DNA from: Rhizomicrobium electricum
Lineage (GTDB): Bacteria > Pseudomonadota > Alphaproteobacteria > Micropepsales > Micropepsaceae
NCBI RefSeq assembly: GCF_011762045.1
Contig: NZ_JAASQS010000001.1
Coordinates: forward strand, 1-64,000
Reading direction: 5' to 3'
DNA: 64,000 nucleotides
The translations under genes were made by a program, and so were the position numbers. The notes under the pieces are model-generated. The model saw only the letters and a program-made list of their open reading frames with translations. It did not search any database and was not told the origin of the DNA. This document shows, piece after piece, positions 25,807-33,271 of this stretch. Numbering within the stretch: position 1 is the first letter of the stretch; every line of letters starts with the position of its first letter.

Positions 25807-26604
25807 TCAAGGCGAAGAACTAACGTTTTCTGGATGTGATCCCGCGCGTTGAGGGATCAGAACGATACACCCGACCATGACGACTGCAATGATCGCTGTC
25901 GCCACCGGTCGTGAAACATTGAGCCCGCCTTGGGCAAAGGGTTTGTCGAAGAAATCGCCGACGGTGGCGCCGAGCGGTCGAGTAAGAATGAACGCCGCCC
26001 AGAACAACGCCACGCGCGACAGGCTGGTGGCGAAATAAGCCAGAGCAAGCAAGGCCAATCCCGCACCGAACACCGATGCGGCGCCAAGATAGCCAAGGCC
26101 CGAGGTGTCAGCCATCCAATCCCCCAACGCGGTGCCCAGCGTCTGGGAGAAGGTGATGGTCAGCCAATAAAACGCTTCCACCCGGGGCTTGTTGACCGAG
26201 GTGACCGAAACCGTTCCTTCGGCCCAATACCACAACGCCAGTGAAAGCAGAACGCACGCCAGCAGCACCGACGAGCCGCCGGTATAACCGATCCCGAGCG
26301 AGCGGTCGGCGAAATCAGCCAGGGTAGTGCCGGCCGTGGTCGAGGCAACGATGGTCGCCCAATAGAGGAAGGGATGAAACTTCCTGGCTATGATCTGAAT
26401 GGCGACGAAAGCGATCAGCAGGGAAAAGAAAATCGCCGTGCCGATCAGGTAGCCGTTGGGATTGGCGTGGGTCGTCGTCTCGCCAAGCCAGCTCATGGTG
26501 ACCGCGTCGCCGCCGGTTTCGCCCAAGGTGGTGGCGAGAATCTTGATGATCCAGAACCCGAGCGTAACCGCCGGAACCTTACTCAACACGGCATCTTTCG
26601 ACAT
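25807..26604 (-). CDS. DUF347-repeat membrane protein (COG4705 type)
   Basis: A 265-residue integral membrane protein. Four internal repeats, each with two membrane helices, carry related motifs: LGETGGDAVTMSW, AGTTLADFADRSLG, LGTALGDWMADTSG and LGATVGDFFDKPF. This fourfold repeat with acidic residues inside the membrane is the hallmark of DUF347. The start at 26604 (MSKDAVLSKV) has AGGGGTG just upstream; the longer frame overlaps the next gene and is rejected. Function is unknown; conserved acidic residues in helices would suit a cation transporter, which is only a guess. Confidence 0.82.
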   Translation of the reverse strand: MSKDAVLSKVPAVTLGFWIIKILATTLGETGGDAVTMSWLGETTTHANPNGYLIGTAIFFSLLIAFVAIQIIARKFHPFLYWATIVASTTAGTTLADFADRSLGIGYTGGSSVLLACVLLSLALWYWAEGTVSVTSVNKPRVEAFYWLTITFSQTLGTALGDWMADTSGLGYLGAASVFGAGLALLALAYFATSLSRVALFWAAFILTRPLGATVGDFFDKPFAQGGLNVSRPVATAIIAVVMVGCIVLIPQRAGSHPENVSSSP

Positions 26605-26615
26605 GGCACCCCTAC

Positions 26616-27344
26616 TCACAACGTGAAGAGAATGGACGAATACCAATTGAAACGGGCCGTTTCGGCGGTGTTCTGCAAGCCCGGTCCCGCATAAGCCAGC
26701 AGATGGACGTTTTCGCTGATGTCGTAGATCAAGCCGCCGCCGATGCCGCTTGACGCGCGCCCGTTTTTGGTGTCGGCGCCCTGATGGACGATCTCGGCAC
26801 CGATCAAAAGATCGGGCAACACGCGGCGGCTCAACGCCCAGCCCATCAGGCAATAATCTTGGCTGTCGCCGCCGCGGTTGATGACACATCCACCGCCGCC
26901 GAAGGTCGACCAGTCGCCCCAACTCCGTCCAGCCCAGATCGGCAACAGAAGCGAGAAGTGCTGGTCGCCGACATGGGCCGAAGCACTGGGCAGGAACAGT
27001 CGCGGGAAAATCGCCACGTCCCAGCCGATTTCTGCCTGATGCAGAAACCGGTATTTGGCGGCCAATTCGACATTGCCGATCCCCGCCACAGTCGGCCCGT
27101 CTGATGGCGCGGATACTTCCCACGGCACCACCGCGGTCAGTTGCAGATCGGGCGTGGCGCCATAGTTGAAATCGATGCCGTAAGACGATCCTGAGCCATC
27201 GAGCGCCTCGGAACCCTGCGCGAACGCGTAGATTTCATAGTGGCGGTAGTCAGTCGGCGCCGGATCATCCGAGACGAAAGGCGGCCCGGCAAAAGCAGCC
27301 GGCAGAATGCCAGCCAACGCAGCAGCGAAAACGAACCGACGCAT
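26616..27344 (-). CDS. Outer-membrane beta-barrel protein, MetA/phenol-pathway transporter-like
   Basis: A 242-residue protein with a signal peptide (ending AFA) and alternating beta-strand patterns through to a final ILFTL. Stretches such as FVSDDPAPTDYRHYEIYAFA and NVELAAKYRFLHQAEIGWD resemble outer-membrane proteins of the family that includes putative transporters of aromatic degradation clusters. It lies 11 bases upstream of the DUF347 gene and nine bases downstream of the YncE-like gene, so the three form one operon. The substrate cannot be named. Confidence 0.75.
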   Translation of the reverse strand: MRRFVFAAALAGILPAAFAGPPFVSDDPAPTDYRHYEIYAFAQGSEALDGSGSSYGIDFNYGATPDLQLTAVVPWEVSAPSDGPTVAGIGNVELAAKYRFLHQAEIGWDVAIFPRLFLPSASAHVGDQHFSLLLPIWAGRSWGDWSTFGGGGCVINRGGDSQDYCLMGWALSRRVLPDLLIGAEIVHQGADTKNGRASSGIGGGLIYDISENVHLLAYAGPGLQNTAETARFNWYSSILFTL

Positions 27345-27352
27345 GACCGCCT

Positions 27353-28375
27353 CTATTTCGCCGGCGCGAAGATCAACAGCTTGGCCGATCCGGGCTTGAC
27401 CGTATAGCGATGGCGCACGTCGCTCGCAGGCACCGCCTCATTGACTGCGTATTCGCCCGTCACGAGAAAGAGCCGCCCACTTTGGGGATCGATGGCCATC
27501 GTGCGCGCACCAATGGGAGTTTTGATCGGTGTCAGCGCTTCGAATTTGTCGCCTGACGTTTCCGCAATAACCGAAAGCGAACCATCGCGGTTGGAACTGA
27601 AGGCGCGATGGCGGACCGGATCGAACACCGCAAAATCGGTGCCCTCGCCAATGGGAAGGCTCGCCACCATCGCGCCGGTATCGGCATTGACGATGGCCAT
27701 CACCTTGTTCGCGCAACTGGCGAACAGGCGATGGTTGGAACGGTCGATGGCGAGCCCATGTGGCTTGAGACAGCCGGCCAGCGCCCAATGCGCGTCTACC
27801 GTGTTGGTGGCGGTGTCGATGCGAACCAGTTCATTCTTCTCGGCACCATCGACATAGAATTTGCCGTTCTCGCCCGACACACCGAATTCGAGACCGCCAC
27901 CCGCGTCTATGGTTGCCACCACGGTATCGCTTTTGGGGGCGATCACCGTCAGCTTGCCGGAATCGCCATCGATGACGAAGACGTGGCGGCTTGTCTGATC
28001 ATAGACGATGCCATCGGCATCCGGTTCGGCCTTCAGGGTTTTCAGCGGTTTGAAGGTGTTGAGGTCAAACACAACCGCCGTACCGGCCTTGCCGTCATCG
28101 GTATAGCCCTTTCCATCAACCACAGCGATCCCGTGTGGCCCGCCAGGTAGACCCTCGACCTCACCGATCCGCGCACCGCTCTGCCCATCCAGCACCGTCA
28201 CACGGTCACCATGCGCAACGTAGACGCGCCCGGATTCGTACACGACGTAGTCCCAGCGATCGGGCGCCCCGAGCGGCACAGTCTTGATCAGCCTGTATAA
28301 AGGGCCAGCCACGGCCGCCGAAACCAGCAGGCTCGTCGTTACAGCCAGGGCGAAAACGGTCAGAAGCTTTTTCAA
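27353..28375 (-). CDS. YncE-like secreted beta-propeller protein, copy 1
   Basis: A 340-residue protein. The TTG at 28375 is taken as start (LKKLLTVFALAVTTSLLVSA) because GAGGAG lies about eight bases before it and a signal peptide follows at once. Repeated blades include HGIAVVDGKGYTDDGKAG, FKPLKTLKAEPDADGIVYD and HGLAIDRSNHRLFASCANK. It is clearly related to the protein at 31057. YncE proteins are periplasmic seven-bladed propellers with DNA or ligand binding reported for E. coli YncE; the role here is unknown. It is divergent from the response regulator at 28519. Confidence 0.87.
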   Translation of the reverse strand: MKKLLTVFALAVTTSLLVSAAVAGPLYRLIKTVPLGAPDRWDYVVYESGRVYVAHGDRVTVLDGQSGARIGEVEGLPGGPHGIAVVDGKGYTDDGKAGTAVVFDLNTFKPLKTLKAEPDADGIVYDQTSRHVFVIDGDSGKLTVIAPKSDTVVATIDAGGGLEFGVSGENGKFYVDGAEKNELVRIDTATNTVDAHWALAGCLKPHGLAIDRSNHRLFASCANKVMAIVNADTGAMVASLPIGEGTDFAVFDPVRHRAFSSNRDGSLSVIAETSGDKFEALTPIKTPIGARTMAIDPQSGRLFLVTGEYAVNEAVPASDVRHRYTVKPGSAKLLIFAPAK

Positions 28376-28449
28376 GGCGGCGCACTCCTCAGGAGACCGC
28401 CCTTTGATACCCCAAATTGCCCGCGGTGCGACGGCGGGCGAACATTGTA

Positions 28450-28460
28450 TTTTCCCAACC
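28450..28460. promoter_or_regulatory. TTTTCCCAACC motif between yncE-like and response-regulator genes
   Basis: The 11-mer TTTTCCCAACC occurs here and again at 38279-38289, and its core recurs as GGTTGGGATATCCCAA at 35976-35991. All three stand in control regions of cargo block 3. Here it lies 58 bases before the response regulator start and 74 bases before the yncE-like start. It is a candidate binding site for one or both response regulators. Confidence 0.45.
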
Positions 28461-28518
28461 AGAAGACAGCAGCAGCCAACCAGCATAGAATCGCAACGCA
28501 ATCCCTTGGCCGCCTACT

Positions 28519-29199
28519 TTGAAGTTGCTGCTTATCGAAGACGATCAGGAAATGGCGCAGTTCGTCGCGACGGGCCTGCGCAAGGCCGGGCATTGGGTCG
28601 AACTCGCCAGCGATGGGGAAGCCGGGCTAACGCTGGCGCGAGGCAAGGCGTATGATCTGGCCCTGGTCGACCGGATGCTGCCAAAACTGGATGGCCTCAC
28701 CCTCGTCAAGACGCTTCGCGCGGAAGGTCTCGAAATCCCGATCTTGTTCCTGACCACCATGAGTGGCATCCGCGATCGGGTTGACGGCCTTGAAGCCGGC
28801 GCCGATGATTATCTCATCAAGCCCTTTGCCATGGCCGAGCTGATCGCGCGCGTCAGCGCCCTTTCCCGGCGCACCAAACGCGTAGGGGCGGAAATCCAAA
28901 CACAACTCAAGGCCGGTGACATCGAACTCGACACCTTGACGCAATCCGTGTCGCGCGCCGGCCAACGCGTGGAGTTGCAGCCGCAGGAATATCGCATTCT
29001 CGAATATCTCGCGCGCAATGCCGGCAAGGTAGTGACCCGCAGCATGCTGCTGCAAAACGTCTGGCAACTCCACTTTGATCCCCAGACCAACATCGTGGAA
29101 TCGCATATGAGCCGGCTGCGCGCCAAGCTCGACCGCGGCTTTGACACGGCAGCCATTCAGACGATCCGCGGAGAAGGGTATATTCTTCGTGCTGACTAG
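28519..29199 (+). CDS. OmpR-family response regulator 1
   Basis: A 226-residue regulator starting at a TTG with only a weak ribosome site. The receiver domain (1-120) has the acidic pocket EDD (7-9), the phospho-acceptor aspartate in LALVDRMLPKLDG (about 51) and the lysine in DDYLIKPFA (about 102). The winged-helix domain (about 130-226) ends IQTIRGEGYILRAD. It is encoded just before histidine kinase 1. It is similar in layout and wording to response regulator 2 at 37354. Confidence 0.93.
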   Translation: MKLLLIEDDQEMAQFVATGLRKAGHWVELASDGEAGLTLARGKAYDLALVDRMLPKLDGLTLVKTLRAEGLEIPILFLTTMSGIRDRVDGLEAGADDYLIKPFAMAELIARVSALSRRTKRVGAEIQTQLKAGDIELDTLTQSVSRAGQRVELQPQEYRILEYLARNAGKVVTRSMLLQNVWQLHFDPQTNIVESHMSRLRAKLDRGFDTAAIQTIRGEGYILRAD

Positions 29200-30592
29200 A
29201 CTGCACAAAAGCGAAAGCGTCCGCCTCACCGCCATCGTCGCCGCGGTCATCGTCGGGGCCATGATCGTATTGATGGCTCCGGTTTACATCATCATGCGCG
29301 ACGCTTTCCGCGCTGAACTCTTCAATGGTGTCAATCAGGACATTTCCGCGGTCGAAGCCGGATATCGACACGAGGGCCTCGCAGAAGCGCACGAAGTCAT
29401 AGATCAGCAACTTTCCAATCCCCGCACACGTGCCTTCATTGTGTTGCAACGCCTGCCGGCAGACAAAATCGCTGGCAACTTGCCGGCCATGGTGCAGCGC
29501 GTCGGCACCTTAACGCTCGATATGCCACCATCGCTTCTAGACGGCCGCAAGCAAAGCGATCACCGCATCCTCGGCAAGGGCGTCATGCTCGCTCCTGATC
29601 TATATCTCTTCGTGGGGCGCGATGCCTTTGTCGCCATTGAGGCGCGCGAGCATGTGTTGCAGACCTTCGCTTGGGTGCTGTTTGCCACGCTGTTGGTTGC
29701 CCTTGGCGGAGGCGCGCTGGTGAGCCGCAGCGTGCTGGGACGCATGGAAGCGATCACGCGGACCTGCCAGGCGATTATGGCCGGGCGCCTTTCGGACCGC
29801 GTCCCGGAACGCGGCAGCGAAAGCGAGTTCGACATGCTCGCCCGCGCCATCAATGCCATGCTCGACCGCATCAACGCGCTGATGGAAAACGTACAGCAGG
29901 TGTCCAATGATATTGCGCACGACCTGCGCACGCCGCTGAGCCGTTTGCGCAACCGGTTGGAACTGGCACTTTCGGAAGCGACGACGACCGACACTTACCG
30001 GCAAACCGTGACAGATGCCATTCGGGAATGCGAAACCATCCTGGCGACATTTACATCCCTTTTGCGGATCGGCCAGATCGAAGCCGCAGCAGGAACCACG
30101 CCGCGTGAACCGGTGGACCTTTCGGCACTGTTGAGCGAACTGGTCGAAATCTATCAGCCCGCCGCCGAAGACGGCGAATTCGCTCTGCAATCGCACATTG
30201 CGCCGGGTTTGACTGTGCCGGGCGATAGATCGCTGCTGTCCCAGGTCTTCGCCAATCTGATCGAGAATGCCATGGCACATACGCCAGCGGGCTCGACAAT
30301 ACTCGTCGATCTCGTGCCAGAAGAATCGGCAGTCACTGCCACGGTCGCCGACAACGGTCCGGGCATACCCGAGGACGAGCGCGAACACGCCCTGCGCCGG
30401 TTCTATCGCTGCGAACGCAGCCGGTCGACGCCAGGTAGCGGCTTGGGCCTGTCGCTCGTCGCCGCCATCGCGCGCTACCATGGCGCTGCACTCACGCTCG
30501 ACGACAATAAGCCTGGCTTGCGCGTGACACTCTCATTTCCCGTCATCGACAGGCTTGCCCTTACTGAGACGCCGCATGGATTATTGCACTAG
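29189..30592 (+). CDS. EnvZ-type sensor histidine kinase 1
   Basis: A 467-residue kinase. The GTG at 29189 is the likely start (VLTRLHKSESVRLT); it overlaps the regulator gene by 11 bases. Two membrane helices (about 12-35 and 155-178) enclose a periplasmic domain of only ~120 residues. A HAMP domain (TCQAIMAGRLSDRVPERG) precedes the H box DIAHDLRTPLSRLRNRLE, the N box in FANLIENAMAHTP and the G boxes ADNGPGIP and STPGSGLGLSLVAAI. The small sensor domain with GVMLAPDLYLFVGRD is shared with kinase 2 (QLAPGVYAFVGRD), which suggests related signals. Confidence 0.92.
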   Translation: MLTRLHKSESVRLTAIVAAVIVGAMIVLMAPVYIIMRDAFRAELFNGVNQDISAVEAGYRHEGLAEAHEVIDQQLSNPRTRAFIVLQRLPADKIAGNLPAMVQRVGTLTLDMPPSLLDGRKQSDHRILGKGVMLAPDLYLFVGRDAFVAIEAREHVLQTFAWVLFATLLVALGGGALVSRSVLGRMEAITRTCQAIMAGRLSDRVPERGSESEFDMLARAINAMLDRINALMENVQQVSNDIAHDLRTPLSRLRNRLELALSEATTTDTYRQTVTDAIRECETILATFTSLLRIGQIEAAAGTTPREPVDLSALLSELVEIYQPAAEDGEFALQSHIAPGLTVPGDRSLLSQVFANLIENAMAHTPAGSTILVDLVPEESAVTATVADNGPGIPEDEREHALRRFYRCERSRSTPGSGLGLSLVAAIARYHGAALTLDDNKPGLRVTLSFPVIDRLALTETPHGLLH

Positions 30593-30604
30593 GGAGAGAC
30601 GCTG

Positions 30605-31042
30605 ATGTCCAATATTGGCATGCCGCCGTGGCTCATTTGGGCGCTGCTGTCCGCAACCTTTGCGGCCTTGACCGCAATCTTCGCCAAGCTGGGCGTGGAG
30701 CGCGTCGATTCCGATCTTGCCACCTTCTTGCGCACCCTCATCATCGCGGCAGTCCTGGGGCTCGCCCTATTCATCAGCGGCAAGCTGCAGCCCGCAACCA
30801 GGATTGGTCCGCGCACGTGGGCCTTCCTTATCGCATCCGGCTTGGCCACAGGCGCATCCTGGTTCTGCTATTTTCGTGCTCTTAAGGTTGGGGATGCTGT
30901 ACGCGTTGCGCCCATCGACAAGCTCAGCGTGGTATTCGTCGCCATCATTGGCGTTGCACTGTTGGGCGAAAATTTGCCGCTGCGCGGCTGGGCCGGCATC
31001 GCCCTAATCGCCGCTGGCGCCGCCCTGGTGGCAACGGCATAA
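30605..31042 (+). CDS. EamA-family single-domain membrane transporter
   Basis: A 145-residue protein with about five membrane helices, equal to one EamA half. It starts PPWLIWALLSATFAALTAIF and ends RGWAGIALIAAGAALVATA, both typical. Such half-size members probably work as dimers. AGGGAGAGACGCTG precedes the ATG. It follows kinase 1 by 12 bases and may be in its operon. The substrate is not known. Confidence 0.85.
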   Translation: MSNIGMPPWLIWALLSATFAALTAIFAKLGVERVDSDLATFLRTLIIAAVLGLALFISGKLQPATRIGPRTWAFLIASGLATGASWFCYFRALKVGDAVRVAPIDKLSVVFVAIIGVALLGENLPLRGWAGIALIAAGAALVATA

Positions 31043-31056
31043 TAGACTAACAGAAT

Positions 31057-32082
31057 CTACGGCGCAGCCGGATCGAGCATCAGCAGTTTCGCCGATCCCG
31101 GCTTCAACGTGTAGCGGTGGCGCATATCGGCGGCGGACGGATTTTCTTCGAAATCGCCGGTGACCAGAAACAAGCGCCCAGTCTTGGGGTCGATCGCCAT
31201 GGTGCGGGCGCCATACGCCGTCTTTACCGGCGGCAAGGCAACAAAGGTGTTCGCGTCCTTCTCAGCAATCACTGACAACGTACCATCGCGATTGGCGCTG
31301 AAAGCCCATTTGCGGACCGGATCGAACACCGCAAAGTCGGTGCCCTCGCCGATCGGCAGACTGGCAAGTAGCGTACCGTTGGCCGCGTCCACCACCGTCA
31401 TCACTTTGTTGGCGCAGGAAGCGAACAGGCGCATTGCGGCCCGATCGATCGCCAATCCATGCGGCTTGATGCAGCCCTTCATCGGCCAGTGCGCATCGGC
31501 TTTGTTGGTTTTGACGTCGATACGAACAATCTCGCCCTTCTCGGCACCGTCGACATAGAATTTGCCGTTCTCGCCAGAGACGCCGAACTCGAGACCGCCA
31601 CCCGCGTCCACCGTTGCAACGACCGTATCGGTCCTGGGGTCGATCGCCGTAATCTTGGCGGAATCGCCGTCGATCACCAGGATATGACCGCTGACCGGAT
31701 CGTATACGATGCCATCGGCGTCGGGTTCGGCCTTGATGGTTTTCAACACCTTGAGCGTCTTGAGATCGAACACCAGAACCGTGCCAGCTTTGCCGTCATC
31801 GGTGTAGCCCTTGCCATTGGCAAAGGCGATCCCGTGCGAACCACCGTTCGTACCAAGAACATGGCCGACCACGGTGCCAGTCTTGTTGTCCACCACCGTC
31901 ACCCGGTCGCTGTGGGCAACAAACACGCGATCCTGGGCGGCGTCGTAGGACACATAATCCCACCGATCCGGCGCGTCGAGCGCAACCTCCTTGACCACAC
32001 GATAGGACAAACTCTGAGCAAAAGACGGGGAAAGGGCGAAGGCCACGAGCGCTGTGAAGGCAAGACACTTAGCGATGCGCAT
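31057..32082 (-). CDS. YncE-like secreted beta-propeller protein, copy 2
   Basis: A 341-residue paralog of the product at 27353 with a clear signal peptide (ending SFAQS). Shared stretches include GKGYTDDGKAGT, LEFGVSGENGKFYVDGAEK and LPIGEGTDFAVFDPVRK, so the two genes come from a duplication. It lies downstream of the phosphoesterase gene with about 30 bases between, in an operon with it and the TonB receptor at 33272. The pairing of a propeller with a phosphoesterase and receptor suggests a joint envelope function; what it binds is unknown. Confidence 0.88.
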   Translation of the reverse strand: MRIAKCLAFTALVAFALSPSFAQSLSYRVVKEVALDAPDRWDYVSYDAAQDRVFVAHSDRVTVVDNKTGTVVGHVLGTNGGSHGIAFANGKGYTDDGKAGTVLVFDLKTLKVLKTIKAEPDADGIVYDPVSGHILVIDGDSAKITAIDPRTDTVVATVDAGGGLEFGVSGENGKFYVDGAEKGEIVRIDVKTNKADAHWPMKGCIKPHGLAIDRAAMRLFASCANKVMTVVDAANGTLLASLPIGEGTDFAVFDPVRKWAFSANRDGTLSVIAEKDANTFVALPPVKTAYGARTMAIDPKTGRLFLVTGDFEENPSAADMRHRYTLKPGSAKLLMLDPAAP

Positions 32083-32111
32083 GAAAGTTTGTCCAAGCTG
32101 GGTTGATCGGA

Positions 32112-33233
32112 TCAGCGAGCGGTCCTGACGGCGAAAAGCGGAGACATCGAAACGACTCCCTTTTCCGTATCGCCAGCATGGCCTAAATGTTCGGGAATAC
32201 CAAAGGCGTCTTCAATGGTCCGGAGCAGAGAATAGTGATTGTAAGGCGTAGGATCCTTCGTCTGGTGCGGACCATGGTTGGTGATGACCAGTGTCATGAT
32301 CCGGCCGCCGCCGAAATTGGCCGCACTGTTCGGATCGTAGCCGCAGCATCCTTGCGGACCGGAGAGGCGCTCATCACCGCCATTCTCATCGAAGGAAACC
32401 ACGATGGCAGAGTTGCCCGGCGCGCTCCAGACCGGCGACGCCATGATGAGTTTCACCAAGCGACCGACTTCAGCATCGCCGCGGTGAATGAGGCCTTGCA
32501 GATTCCCGCTCCTGCAATCCTCCGGCACCACACCGCCGTCCTTGGCGCCTCGCCCGTGCATTTCATTGCACTGATTGGGCACGATGATCGCGAAATTCGG
32601 CATGGTACCCGAGGCGAGATCGGCATCGAGCTGGTTGAAGCCGACCAGAAGGGACATCAACTCGGAATAAGGCCGGCTGTTGACCGACCTGAAGTTGACA
32701 AACCCGCTATGTTTCGCGGCATAGAGCGCATTCGGCAGATTGGCGGCCGGATAGCCGGGCGACGGCCATGCCGGAACAAGAGAGCCCGGCCCGGGAATGT
32801 CCTCCATATAGGATTTCCAGGTGAGCCCTTTGTCGCCCAGTTGGTCCATCAAACTGCGCGCCGTGATGTTGTGGTCGACATAGCCGGACTGATCGGATTT
32901 GGCGCAAAACGCCGATTTCGGTCCCGGCTTGCAGAAGAACGCATCATCATCATGAACGCCAAAGGTGTCGCCGCCGAGAAGTGCGATGTAGTTGGCCTCG
33001 CTCGGATGCACTTCGGCATAGAATTGCGTGGCCAGGCCATACTCAGCAGCAAGCCTATTCAGATTAGGCGCCCAATCGGGATGCCCCATGATCTGCTCAA
33101 TGCCCTTGTTCTCCTCCATGAGGACGAAGATATGGTCGTAATGGGGAACGGCAGGCTTTGTTGCGCCCAAGGCTGCAGACAGGACAAGGCATGGGAGCGC
33201 ACCACACCGCCAGAGCCAATTTCGCAGTCCCAT
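32112..33233 (-). CDS. Secreted phosphoesterase, phospholipase C/acid phosphatase AcpA-like
   Basis: A 373-residue protein of the phosphoesterase family that includes bacterial phospholipases C and AcpA. The start at 33233 (MGLRNWLWRCG) has GGAGGGTGGGAC directly before it and is followed by a signal peptide. The nucleophile region near the N-terminus is HIFVLMEENKGIEQIMG, and the later metal site region includes VVSFDENGGDE and VITNHGPHQT. DDDAFFCKPGPKSAFC suggests a disulfide. The gene lies between receptor A and YncE copy 2. The phosphoester substrate is open. Confidence 0.88.
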   Translation of the reverse strand: MGLRNWLWRCGALPCLVLSAALGATKPAVPHYDHIFVLMEENKGIEQIMGHPDWAPNLNRLAAEYGLATQFYAEVHPSEANYIALLGGDTFGVHDDDAFFCKPGPKSAFCAKSDQSGYVDHNITARSLMDQLGDKGLTWKSYMEDIPGPGSLVPAWPSPGYPAANLPNALYAAKHSGFVNFRSVNSRPYSELMSLLVGFNQLDADLASGTMPNFAIIVPNQCNEMHGRGAKDGGVVPEDCRSGNLQGLIHRGDAEVGRLVKLIMASPVWSAPGNSAIVVSFDENGGDERLSGPQGCCGYDPNSAANFGGGRIMTLVITNHGPHQTKDPTPYNHYSLLRTIEDAFGIPEHLGHAGDTEKGVVSMSPLFAVRTAR

Positions 33234-33271
33234 GTCCCACCCTCCGGTTCGCTTGAAGACCAATTACAGGA

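Noticed and set aside
26605-27123. N-terminal extension of the DUF347 gene
   Set aside because: It would overlap the outer-membrane barrel gene in another frame and has no similarity; the start at 26604 has a ribosome site.
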